Made by a program: the position numbers and the translations under genes
The notes under the pieces: model-generated
What the model was told of the DNA's origin: nothing
The model's input: the letters and a program-made list of their open reading frames with translations, nothing else
The model's database searches: none
Shown here: piece after piece, positions 16,983 through 24,471 of the stretch
How the letters are laid out: each line of letters opens with the position of its first letter
Position numbering within the stretch: the first letter of the stretch is position 1
Assembly: GCF_040199715.1 (NCBI RefSeq)
Contig: NZ_JBEFNA010000004.1
Location: 31,374 to 95,373 of the forward strand
Direction of reading: 5' to 3'
From: Fusobacterium sp. SYSU M8D902
GTDB taxonomy: Bacteria > Fusobacteriota > Fusobacteriia > Fusobacteriales > Fusobacteriaceae
DNA: 64,000 nt

Positions 16983-17110
16983 TACAAACTCTCCTCCTAT
17001 AATAAATACTATTAATTTTTATAAATGTCAAATATATTTTAATTTTGAATGTTTTGTGATCAATTTTTACAAAATCAGAAAACAAATTTATAAATTATAG
17101 TATATATTTA

Positions 17111-17126
17111 AGCAAATTATATGCCA
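17111..17126 (-). promoter_or_regulatory. sigma-54 (-24/-12) promoter for the desulfidase operon
   Basis: On the minus strand the site reads TGGCATATAATTTGCT. The GG and GC dinucleotides are exactly 10 bases apart, as in the consensus TGGCAC-N5-TTGCW, with a single deviation in the -24 element. It lies about 130 bases upstream of the desulfidase start, and the adjacent gene encodes a sigma-54 activator with an intact GAFTGA motif. Confidence 0.85.
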
Positions 17127-17142
17127 ATGAAAAAAAATATTA

Positions 17143-17163
17143 AACCCTCTAAAAATGAGGGTT
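17143..17163 (-). terminator. terminator of the sigma-54 activator gene
   Basis: AACCCTC (17143-17149) pairs with GAGGGTT (17157-17163) around a 7-base loop. On the minus strand it is followed by a T-rich tract, TTTAATATTTTTTTT. It separates the activator transcript from the -24/-12 promoter. Confidence 0.75.
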
Positions 17164-17183
17164 ATTAAGAATCTCTGTATTTT

Positions 17184-17245
17184 CATTTTGAAAAACTTTT
17201 CCATTTTGAAAAATATTTCGTAGGATTTTTTCTATTTTGAAAAAA
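17184..17245 (-). promoter_or_regulatory. three upstream activating sites for the sigma-54 activator
   Basis: The motif [CT]ATTTTGAAAAA occurs three times as direct repeats, at 17184-17195, 17202-17213 and 17233-17244. They lie 60-120 bases upstream of the -24/-12 promoter, the normal distance for enhancer sites, and fill the space between the activator stop codon and its terminator. Confidence 0.6.
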
Positions 17246-17246
17246 A

Positions 17247-19013
17247 TTAATCTATCTCAAATTTCTTCATCTTTCTATATAAAGTTGTCAATCCTATTCC
17301 CATTTTATCAGAAATAGCCCTTTTCCCATCTGTGCTATCTCCATACTTTTTCAAAGCCTGTAGTATATATCTTTTTTCCAATATTTCAAAATCTACTAAA
17401 TCCTCATCATCATCTTTTATTATTGGTTGTATACATGTTTTTTTGATACCTTTATTTAGTAATATTGACTCTGGTAAAAAATCTCTACTCAAAATATGAC
17501 TACTTCCACTCATATTAAACATAAGCTCTATTACATTTTCCAACTCTCTAATATTACCAGGCCAGTTATAATTTGATAATACCCTTATAACCTCTTCATC
17601 TATAGATGAGATATACTTGTTAGATATTCTGTTGTATTTGTTTATTAATTTTTCTACAATTGGAAGTATATCCTCTTTTCTCTCTCTCAATGGAAGAAGC
17701 TTTATAGGTATAACATTCAATCTATAGTATAGATCACTTCTGAATTTTTGCTCCTTTATTTTCTTTTCAAGATCTACATTTGTAGCTGCAATAATCTTAA
17801 TATCTAAATCAATACTCTTATTAGATCCAATTCTCTCTATTTTTTTCTCCTGTATTACTCTTAAAATCTTAGCTTGTAGATATAGTGGCATATCTCCAAT
17901 CTCATCTAAGAATATTACTCCTGTGTTTGCTAACTCAAATTTTCCCATTCTTCCACTGTTATTTGCACCTGTAAAAGCTCCCTTTACATATCCGAAAAGT
18001 TCACTCTCTAAAAGTGAATCTGGAATTGCTGAACAGTTGATTACCACAAATGGTTTGTCACTTCTACTACTATGTGAGTGTAGTGAACGTGCTACCAGCT
18101 CCTTCCCTGTTCCACTCTCCCCTGTAATCAAAACTGTAGAAGAGGTATCTGCTACTTTTAATATATTCTCCTTTAGATTTTTTGTTGCTATTGAATTTCC
18201 ATATATATCATCTATTGTTATTACATTATTGTTGTTAGTTATCTCTGCTATATTTCTATTTATCTTTTTAATATCTTCAAATATAAAGATATTATTCTTC
18301 TTATTGTCAAAAGAGTTTATTGAGATTAACTTTCCTACCACATTAAATTCTCTTTCAAAAATTAGCAGTTTAAATATCTCCTCATTCATCAGATAATCAT
18401 TCTGACTCACTATAGACATTGTTTCACCAATACACTCTAAACCTATTTTCAATTTTTTTCTAGCTATCTCATTTATACTAACTATTTTGTTATTTTTATC
18501 ACTAACTATTACACCTTTGCTTATATTGTCAATTACTGCTCTTAAAGTTCTCTCCTTATCCTCTTGTAACATCTTCTCTTGAAACTCAAAAAACTTTATA
18601 CCTATAAACTCTGCTATCTGCTTTGTAAAATTTAGGTAAGAATCTATATTTGCAATAATCTTCTTCTTCTGCTCATTGCTAAAACAAACTAGACCTAGTA
18701 CACCAATTATCTCATTTCGACAGTATATGGGAGTTGATATCTCTAATTTTTCCTGGCAATTCTCTTTATCTTTACATTGAGAACATAGTTCGTGATTTCT
18801 TGGGTTTTCAATAATATGAGTCTTCCCTGTTTCCAATGTATTTTTATACACATTTCCCAGAGCTGAAACTCCCTCTATATTCTTATAAAGTCCCGTTCCT
18901 GTGACTCTTAACATATTTTTATCAACAACACCAACATCAACATTTATCATATTAGAAATAATGTTTGCATATCTATTTACATCTTCCCTTATATGTAATA
19001 ATGAAATTTCCAC
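17247..19013 (-). CDS. sigma-54-dependent enhancer-binding activator (CdsR-like)
   Basis: This 588-residue regulator has an N-terminal GAF/4V-like sensor (1-145) carrying a cysteine cluster: C77 and C80, then C86 and C98. A PAS-like domain (150-250) follows. The AAA+ domain has Walker A GESGTGKE at 298-305, GAFTGA at 345-350 and Walker [11 protein letters not shown] at 365-374. The Fis-type helix-turn-helix is at 545-585. The GTG start follows AGGAGG by six bases. With GAFTGA intact it should drive sigma-54 polymerase, most likely at the -24/-12 promoter of the adjacent desulfidase operon. The cysteine cluster could sense thiol, metal or redox state, which is inference. Confidence 0.9.
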   Translation of the reverse strand: MEISLLHIREDVNRYANIISNMINVDVGVVDKNMLRVTGTGLYKNIEGVSALGNVYKNTLETGKTHIIENPRNHELCSQCKDKENCQEKLEISTPIYCRNEIIGVLGLVCFSNEQKKKIIANIDSYLNFTKQIAEFIGIKFFEFQEKMLQEDKERTLRAVIDNISKGVIVSDKNNKIVSINEIARKKLKIGLECIGETMSIVSQNDYLMNEEIFKLLIFEREFNVVGKLISINSFDNKKNNIFIFEDIKKINRNIAEITNNNNVITIDDIYGNSIATKNLKENILKVADTSSTVLITGESGTGKELVARSLHSHSSRSDKPFVVINCSAIPDSLLESELFGYVKGAFTGANNSGRMGKFELANTGVIFLDEIGDMPLYLQAKILRVIQEKKIERIGSNKSIDLDIKIIAATNVDLEKKIKEQKFRSDLYYRLNVIPIKLLPLRERKEDILPIVEKLINKYNRISNKYISSIDEEVIRVLSNYNWPGNIRELENVIELMFNMSGSSHILSRDFLPESILLNKGIKKTCIQPIIKDDDEDLVDFEILEKRYILQALKKYGDSTDGKRAISDKMGIGLTTLYRKMKKFEID

Positions 19014-19217
19014 TTTGGCCTCCTAAAAATTAGATATTGTATTACATTGTACCACAAAATTCACTATAAAAAAAGAAAATTAAATTAAATCTCCTAAAAT
19101 TTATTTTCTTTTATTTTTTAAAAAACACATTTTTACATAAATATATTATTTTAGAACAAATAGTCATAAAATTCTTACTTTTTTATGAAAAAAATTATAG
19201 AATTTTTTTTAATTTTG

Positions 19218-19244
19218 TGCTATAATCAATTCAAGATATTTGAA
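19218..19244 (+). promoter_or_regulatory. extended -10 promoter and operator-like repeat for the PTS gene
   Basis: TGCTATAAT (19218-19226) is a consensus extended -10 element. The predicted start falls inside the inverted repeat TTCAA-N5-TTGAA (19230-19244), a likely repressor site. The remaining 60-base leader ends in AAAAGGAGG. Confidence 0.6.
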
Positions 19245-19303
19245 ATAAAAATTCGTATTTTGTAATTTTTTATGAAATATAATATTTAAAAGGAGGAAGT
19301 TTT

Positions 19304-20767
19304 ATGTTTAACTATCTACAAAAAATTGGTAAAGCATTAATGGTTCCAGTAGCAGTTCTACCAGCTGCAGCAATCCTTATGGGTATTGGATACTGGATAG
19401 ACCCAACAGGTTGGGGAGCAAATAGCCAACTTGCTGCATTCTTAATTAAGGCAGGTGCCGCTATTATCGACAATATGCCTATACTATTTGCTGTTGGTGT
19501 TGCTTTTGGACTTTCTAAGGATAAAAATGGTGCTGCTGCTCTAGCTGGATTAGTTGCTTTTGAAGTTGTTACTACTCTACTATCTGTAGGTGCAGTTGCT
19601 CAAATGACAGGAATCGCTCCTGATCAAGTTTCTCCTGCTTTTGGAAAAATTAACAACCAATTCGTAGGAATACTTTGTGGGGTTATTGCTGGAGAGTTAT
19701 ATAACAAATTCCATACTTTAGAACTACCTAAGTTCTTAGCTTTCTTTAGTGGAAAAAGATTTGTTCCTATTATAACTTCAGTTGTTATGTTAGTTGTTTC
19801 ATTTATATTACTATATATTTGGCCAGTTATCTACTCTGGTTTAGTTGGATTTGGAATTAGCATTGCTAAATTAGGACCAGTTGGAGCTGGAGTATATGGA
19901 TTCTTTAACAGATTATTGATCCCAGTTGGATTACACCACGCTTTAAACTCTGTATTCTGGTTTAACGTTGCTGGTATCAATGATATTGGAAGATTCTGGG
20001 GAGACCCAGCAGCTGCTTATGCTGGATTACCTGCTGCAGTTGAAGGATCTTACCACGTTGGAATGTACCAAGCAGGATTCTTCCCTATTATGATGTTTGG
20101 ATTATTAGGAGCTTGTTTCGCTTTCATCAAAACTGCTAAACCTGCTAATAAAGAGAAAATAAAATCTATCATGTTAGCTGCTGGATTTGCAAGTTTCTTT
20201 ACTGGAGTAACTGAACCTATTGAATTTGCATTTATGTTCGTTGCACCAGCTCTATACTTATTACACGCTTTACTAACTGGTATAGCTGTATTCTTAGCTG
20301 CTTCATTAGATTGGATGGCTGGATTTGGATTCTCTGCTGGATTCGTTGACTTTGTACTATCACTACGTAACCCTAATGCTCACAATCCAATAATGTTAAT
20401 AGTTCTAGGATTAATCTTCTTCGTAATCTACTATGTAGTATTTACATTTGCAATCAATAAATTTAACATCAAAACTCCTGGAAGAGAAGATGAAGATATG
20501 GTTGAAGTTGAAGTTAATGCTAATGGTGTTTCTGCTCATATGGCTGTAGCTTCTGCTCTATTACCTCTATTAGGTGGAAAAGAAAACTTAGTTTCTATTG
20601 ATAACTGTGCTACAAGATTGAGATTAGAAGTTGTTGATGGAGAAAAAGTTAATGATGCTGAAATTAAAAAAGTAGCTGCTGGAATAATGAAAAGAGGAAA
20701 TGCTGTACAAGTTATCATTGGACCACACGTTGAATTTGTTGCTACTGAATTAAAAAAATTAGTTTAA
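19304..20767 (+). CDS. nagE: PTS glucose/N-acetylglucosamine-type EIICB
   Basis: This 487-residue permease imports and phosphorylates a hexose or N-acetylglucosamine. The EIIC domain occupies roughly residues 1-390 and includes NRLLIPVGLHHALNSVFWFN and the conserved TGVTEPIEFAFMFVAP. The EIIB domain at about 405-487 has the phosphorylated cysteine in IDNCATRLRLEV. There is no EIIA domain, so a separate glucose-type EIIA must supply phosphate. The segment GINDIGRFWG and overall pattern look closer to NagE than to PtsG, but the sugar is not certain. It is a single-gene unit with promoter and terminator. Confidence 0.88.
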   Translation: MFNYLQKIGKALMVPVAVLPAAAILMGIGYWIDPTGWGANSQLAAFLIKAGAAIIDNMPILFAVGVAFGLSKDKNGAAALAGLVAFEVVTTLLSVGAVAQMTGIAPDQVSPAFGKINNQFVGILCGVIAGELYNKFHTLELPKFLAFFSGKRFVPIITSVVMLVVSFILLYIWPVIYSGLVGFGISIAKLGPVGAGVYGFFNRLLIPVGLHHALNSVFWFNVAGINDIGRFWGDPAAAYAGLPAAVEGSYHVGMYQAGFFPIMMFGLLGACFAFIKTAKPANKEKIKSIMLAAGFASFFTGVTEPIEFAFMFVAPALYLLHALLTGIAVFLAASLDWMAGFGFSAGFVDFVLSLRNPNAHNPIMLIVLGLIFFVIYYVVFTFAINKFNIKTPGREDEDMVEVEVNANGVSAHMAVASALLPLLGGKENLVSIDNCATRLRLEVVDGEKVNDAEIKKVAAGIMKRGNAVQVIIGPHVEFVATELKKLV

Positions 20768-20783
20768 TTAAACTATAAAAATT

Positions 20784-20815
20784 AAAAGCTGTCACTTGTT
20801 TGGCAGCTTTTTTTA
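20784..20815 (+). terminator. terminator of the PTS gene
   Basis: AAAAGCTGTC (20784-20793) pairs with GGCAGCTTTT (20802-20811), with one G:U pair, followed by more T. Its stem shares AAAGCTGTC with the terminator after the tRNA gene. Confidence 0.85.
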
Positions 20816-20834
20816 TTTTTTTCAAAAAAAATTA

Positions 20835-20863
20835 TTGACTTAATAAAAATTATATGGTAATAT
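20835..20863 (+). promoter_or_regulatory. sigma-70 promoter of tRNA-Gln
   Basis: TTGACT (20835-20840) is 17 bases from TAATAT (20858-20863), ending 11 bases before the first tRNA base. Confidence 0.7.
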
Positions 20864-20874
20864 AAATATGTTGT

Positions 20875-20949
20875 TGGGGTGTCGCCAAGCGGTAAGGCAA
20901 CGGACTTTGACTCCGTCATGCGTTGGTTCGAATCCAGCCACCCCAGCCA
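20875..20949 (+). tRNA. tRNA-Gln (anticodon UUG)
   Basis: A complete cloverleaf can be drawn: acceptor stem TGGGGTG with CACCCCA, anticodon stem ACGGA with TCCGT enclosing the loop CTTTGAC (anticodon TTG), and the T loop GGTTCGAATCC. The CCA end is encoded at 20947-20949. It reads CAA and CAG glutamine codons. It stands alone between its own promoter and terminator. Confidence 0.95.
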
Positions 20950-20963
20950 TTCACTAAGCGTTT

Positions 20964-20994
20964 AAAGCTGTCTATATAGACAGCTTTTTTTTTT
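20964..20994 (+). terminator. terminator of tRNA-Gln
   Basis: A perfect 24-base palindrome (20964-20987), with arms beginning AAAGCTGTC, is followed by an uninterrupted T tract. Confidence 0.9.
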
Positions 20995-21106
20995 ACTATT
21001 TTTCAAAAAGAATGACAAAATCTACATAAATTTTAGTATAATATTAAATATAGTAATTCTTAAAAATTATCAAATCACTATAAAAAAGTAATGGGGGAAT
21101 GAAGGA

Positions 21107-21439
21107 ATGAAAAAGAAGTTAATAATTTTAACATTTATTATTCTAACAAGTTATAGTTATGCTAAGAAAGAAAATTTTAAGTATAAGAGTAGAAGAGAGA
21201 AAGAGAGCTTTTTAACTGAGATCTTGGAATTAGATGACATTCCTTTATTAGAAAAAGATGAATTATTTGAAGAGTGGCACTCTATATTAGAAGATTTGAC
21301 TGAAAAAGCATTGGAAGATAACAATGCATTAGAAGAATTAATGGAGTGGAAAGAAATTCATAGTGAATTATCTAAAAAACATAGAAAAATTAGAAAAGAT
21401 ATAGATGATGACGACGATGATGATGAAGATGACGATTAA
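21107..21439 (+). CDS. small secreted acidic protein with poly-aspartate tail
   Basis: This 110-residue protein has a clear Sec signal peptide (MKKKLIILTFIILTSYSYA, cleavage after Ala19). A strongly charged, mostly helical body follows, and the protein ends in a run of 11 acidic residues interrupted only by one Glu among Asp residues, directly after HRKIRKDI. The ATG follows GGGGGA at eight bases; another nearby ATG is out of frame. It has its own terminator. I recognise no family. Acidic tails of this kind can bind calcium or other cations, or basic partners, in the periplasm. Confidence 0.75.
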   Translation: MKKKLIILTFIILTSYSYAKKENFKYKSRREKESFLTEILELDDIPLLEKDELFEEWHSILEDLTEKALEDNNALEELMEWKEIHSELSKKHRKIRKDIDDDDDDDEDDD

Positions 21440-21461
21440 TAATCTAATTGATAGATATTTT

Positions 21462-21491
21462 AGAGAGTAGGTGCCAACTACTCTCTTTTTA
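21462..21491 (+). terminator. terminator of the acidic-tail gene
   Basis: AGAGAGTAG (21462-21470) pairs perfectly with CTACTCTCT (21478-21486) around a 7-base loop, followed by TTTT. A weaker hairpin (GTAATT with AATTAC, near 21517-21538) lies downstream in the space before the convergent GNAT gene. Confidence 0.8.
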
Positions 21492-21606
21492 AGATAATAA
21501 AAAAGACGAGGCTTTAGTAATTTATTTAAGTGAATTACCAAAACCCCCATTGAAACTTTATTTTATTTTACCTAGCAATACCATTTGACAAAGAATCTTA
21601 ATTTTT

Positions 21607-22167
21607 TTATCTGCTCTTTATATACATCGGTATACACTCTCTCAAATATGGTTTATTACTTTTTTTCATATAATTTTCAAAACTTTTAAATTCATTTCTA
21701 GAGTATAAACTTTCAGCTTCTGGCACAGAATATAAAATTATAAATTGTGCTCCAACTATATCAATTATATAATTAGATATAAACTCTAATATTTTTGAAA
21801 TCAATACATCACTAAGATAAAATTTAGTCCCTTTTTTCTCTTCTTCTTCATTATACGAAACATGATGATATTTTTTTTCTAAAGCAAAGTAACTTATTTC
21901 AATTGCTGAAGATATATAACTTATTTCTGAATTATCATTATCTTCAATATAGATTCCATTAGCACTTAAAGAAAAGAATCCTAACAAATCATTATTATAT
22001 AAAATTAAATAAGTACTAACTCTGTGTTCTTCTATAGCATTTCCTTGTAAAAAAAAGTCAAATTCTAAATTCCCGCAAGAAAATCCGTTTGTTAAATTCA
22101 AATTATCATAATTTAATTTTTCTATTTTAATATTATCTAAATCTATTTCAGAAAAATATTTAAACAT
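21607..22167 (-). CDS. GNAT-fold acetyltransferase, possible toxin
   Basis: ATG 22167 is chosen because AAAGGTGA sits six bases before it; in-frame ATGs further upstream would run into the preceding gene. The 186-residue protein shows the start typical of toxin-type GNATs, with FSCGNLEFDFFLQGNAIEE followed by STYLILYNNDLLGFFSLSAN. The usual acetyl-CoA loop (R/Q-x-x-G-x-G/A) is not intact; the corresponding place reads EEKKGTKFYLSDVLISKIL. The C terminus has IILYSVPEAESLYSRNEFKSF in the normal position of the last strands. It follows a 53-residue gene by 10 bases, an arrangement seen in GNAT toxin-antitoxin pairs. Confidence 0.7.
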   Translation of the reverse strand: MFKYFSEIDLDNIKIEKLNYDNLNLTNGFSCGNLEFDFFLQGNAIEEHRVSTYLILYNNDLLGFFSLSANGIYIEDNDNSEISYISSAIEISYFALEKKYHHVSYNEEEEKKGTKFYLSDVLISKILEFISNYIIDIVGAQFIILYSVPEAESLYSRNEFKSFENYMKKSNKPYLRECIPMYIKSR

Positions 22168-22177
22168 AAATTCACCT

Positions 22178-22339
22178 TTATTTTTCATAAAATGCATATA
22201 ACATTTCTAATTTGGCTTTCACTTTACTAACTGAACTATTTATTGTCGGAGCATCTGCTTTAGATATTTCTTTTTTAAATTCTTGAGTTTTATCTGAAGA
22301 AATCGAAAAAGCAACTTTAGGTTTAACAAAACTTCTCAT
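22178..22339 (-). CDS. 53-residue protein, candidate antitoxin for the GNAT protein
   Basis: ATG 22339 follows AGGAGGAG at a good distance; longer in-frame starts overlap that site. The protein begins MRSFVKPKVAFSISSDKTQE and continues as a basic, mostly helical chain ending AKLEMLYAFYEK. The segment VAFSISSDKTQEFKKEI could be a short strand and helix as in RHH-type proteins, but the match is weak. It is too short for the DUF1778 antitoxins that usually accompany GNAT toxins. The partnership is inferred from order and spacing only. Confidence 0.6.
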   Translation of the reverse strand: MRSFVKPKVAFSISSDKTQEFKKEISKADAPTINSSVSKVKAKLEMLYAFYEK

Positions 22340-22444
22340 AATAACTCCTCCTACTTTCATAATCACTAATGTATATATATTATAATATTTCTATCAGTAT
22401 ATTTCAACTATTTTTGTATTCCCTTGAATAAATAAACTACTAAA

Positions 22445-22479
22445 AATTACAAAGGAGAGCTAAACTCTCCTTTGTAATT
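22445..22479 (-). terminator. terminator of pgi
   Basis: A perfect 15-base stem joins 22445-22459 to 22465-22479 around a 5-base loop and is followed by TTTT on the minus strand. The 3' arm on the plus strand overlaps the pgi stop codon. Confidence 0.9.
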
Positions 22480-23830
22480 ACTTATTTCCTAATCTTTCAT
22501 TTAAAGCTTCTGCTTCTTTTTCATATCCTTTTTTACCTAATAAAGCAAACATATTAGCCTTATAAGATTCTACACCTGGTTGGTTAAATGGATTTACTCC
22601 TAAGATATATCCACTTATTCCACAAGCTTTTTCAAAGAAGTAGAATAGGTATCCTAAATGGAAAGGTGTTGCTTCAGGAACATTTACTATTAAGTTAGGA
22701 ACTCCACCATCCACATGAGCAAGTAGTGTTCCTTGTGATGCTTTCTTATTTACAAAATCCATTCCTTTTCCAGCCAAATAGTTTAATCCATCTAAGTCAG
22801 CTTCTTCTGCTTCTATTATGATATCCTCTTCTGGCTCTCCTATCAATACTGCAGTTTCAATTAACTCTCTTCTTCCATCTTGGATATATTGTCCCATTGA
22901 GTGTAAATCTGTTGAAAAATCTGCTGCTGCTGGGAATAATCCCTTTCCATCTTTTCCTTCAGATTCTCCAAATAACTGCTTCCACCATTCACCAAAATAG
23001 TGTAATCTTGGCTCATAGTTAATTAACATCTCTATGTTTTTACCTCTTCTATTTAGGATATTTCTAATAGCTGCATATTTGTAACAATCATTCTCTTCAA
23101 ATGATGCTGTATAATCATTTTGAGCCTCTCTTGCTCCAGCCATTAATTCATCTATATCTATTCCAGCACAAGCTATTGGTAATAATCCTACTGGAGTTAA
23201 AACTGAGAATCTTCCACCTACATCATCAGGAATAACAAAAGTCTCATATCCCTCTTCATCTGCTAATTTCTTTAATGCTCCCTTAGCTTTGTCTGTAGTA
23301 GCATAGATTCTATTTTTAGCTTCAGATTTTCCATATTTCTCTTCAATATGTTTTTTCAACACTCTAAAAGCTATAGCTGGTTCAGTTGTAGTTCCTGATT
23401 TAGAGATTACATTGATTGAGTAATCTTTTCCCTCTAATAGATCTAAAAGGTGTTTTAAATATACACCAGATATATTGTTTCCTACATAGAATATCTCTGT
23501 ACCTTTTCTCTTCTCCTTTGGTAAGTTGTTATAAAAAGTATGTGACAAGAAGTCAATAGCTGCTCTTGCTCCTAAATATGATCCCCCAATTCCCACTACT
23601 AAAAGGATATCTGAATCCTTTTTTATCTTTTCTGCTGCTGCTTTAATTCTTTCAAATTCATCTTTATCATAGTTAGTTGGCAACTCTATCCAACCTAAAA
23701 AGTCATTACCAGCCCCATTTTTCTCTTTTAAAAATTTTTCTGCTGATAATACTTGTGACTTCATTAGAGCTAATTCCTCTTCACTCATAAATTGAAGTGC
23801 TTTTGAATAATCAAATGACAGTTTTTTCAT
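22478..23830 (-). CDS. pgi: glucose-6-phosphate isomerase
   Basis: This 450-residue glycolytic enzyme interconverts glucose 6-phosphate and fructose 6-phosphate in the cytosol. The length matches the shorter isomerases of Firmicutes and fusobacteria. Recognisable parts are the sugar-phosphate-binding [18 protein letters not shown] near residue 78, [14 protein letters not shown] near 143, [18 protein letters not shown] near 202, the catalytic glutamate segment [16 protein letters not shown] equivalent near 290, and [16 protein letters not shown] near 393. It follows the short SLH protein gene by 21 bases in the same direction and probably shares its transcript. Confidence 0.97.
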   Translation of the reverse strand: MKKLSFDYSKALQFMSEEELALMKSQVLSAEKFLKEKNGAGNDFLGWIELPTNYDKDEFERIKAAAEKIKKDSDILLVVGIGGSYLGARAAIDFLSHTFYNNLPKEKRKGTEIFYVGNNISGVYLKHLLDLLEGKDYSINVISKSGTTTEPAIAFRVLKKHIEEKYGKSEAKNRIYATTDKAKGALKKLADEEGYETFVIPDDVGGRFSVLTPVGLLPIACAGIDIDELMAGAREAQNDYTASFEENDCYKYAAIRNILNRRGKNIEMLINYEPRLHYFGEWWKQLFGESEGKDGKGLFPAAADFSTDLHSMGQYIQDGRRELIETAVLIGEPEEDIIIEAEEADLDGLNYLAGKGMDFVNKKASQGTLLAHVDGGVPNLIVNVPEATPFHLGYLFYFFEKACGISGYILGVNPFNQPGVESYKANMFALLGKKGYEKEAEALNERLGNK

Positions 23831-23851
23831 AATGTACTCCTCCTAATTTAT

Positions 23852-24289
23852 TTAATTTTTATCTTCAAGAGCTTCCACTCTTTTTTTCAAGTCTGCTATA
23901 GTTTTCTCATTTGTATTGATTCTCTCTCTCAAAATATCTATTGTCTCATTTATAACATCTATTCTATTAATAAAGGTTGTAGAGTCAAAACCTATCTTAT
24001 TTAACTCTTGAGAAAATTCAAACATAAGTGATTCCAAAATATTTAAATCCTCTTTATTCGCCTTTTTTAAATCCACATAGTCCAGAGCTTTGGCCAAATT
24101 AAAAGCAAAGTCATACCTGTTCATGGGTTCATTCCCATCAAATCTATATCTATTCTCTACGATTATCCCCTTATCAATCAATGATTGTATCTGAGGATAA
24201 GCCCAGTGATCTTTATTCAAATCTTCAAATTTTGTCTCTGCAAATACTGCTGAAGAAAACACAATTAATAAAACAATTATATATCTCAT
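23852..24289 (-). CDS. short SLH-domain envelope protein with coiled coil
   Basis: ATG 24289 is taken as the start since it begins a signal peptide (MRYIIVLLIVFSSAVFA) and AGGAAAGG precedes it. After cleavage the protein has one SLH domain (about residues 20-75, with FEDLNKDHWAYPQIQSLIDK and NRYDFAFNLAKAL), then a helical coiled coil with heptads such as IDILRERINTNEKTIADLKK up to the end. SLH domains bind peptidoglycan-linked polymers; in OmpM-like proteins an SLH plus coiled coil precedes an outer-membrane barrel. Here, at 145 residues, no barrel follows. It is cotranscribed with pgi by position. Confidence 0.8.
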   Translation of the reverse strand: MRYIIVLLIVFSSAVFAETKFEDLNKDHWAYPQIQSLIDKGIIVENRYRFDGNEPMNRYDFAFNLAKALDYVDLKKANKEDLNILESLMFEFSQELNKIGFDSTTFINRIDVINETIDILRERINTNEKTIADLKKRVEALEDKN

Positions 24290-24471
24290 ATGACCTTTCC
24301 TTCTCTCTTTTTTATTCTTTTTCATCACTTTAAGTATAGCATATTGAAGAGATTTTATCCACTAAATATCATTAGTTAAATTATCTTTTATCTATATTTT
24401 ATCTTTTTTCTGTGTTAAAATTATTCCATAAAGTTATCAATTTTTTTAAATATATAAAATAGGAGTGAAAG

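Noticed and set aside
16997..17035. TTGACA-17-TATTTA on the minus strand just before the desulfidase gene
   Set aside because: Transcription from it would start at or inside the ribosome site, leaving no usable leader; the -24/-12 promoter is much better placed.
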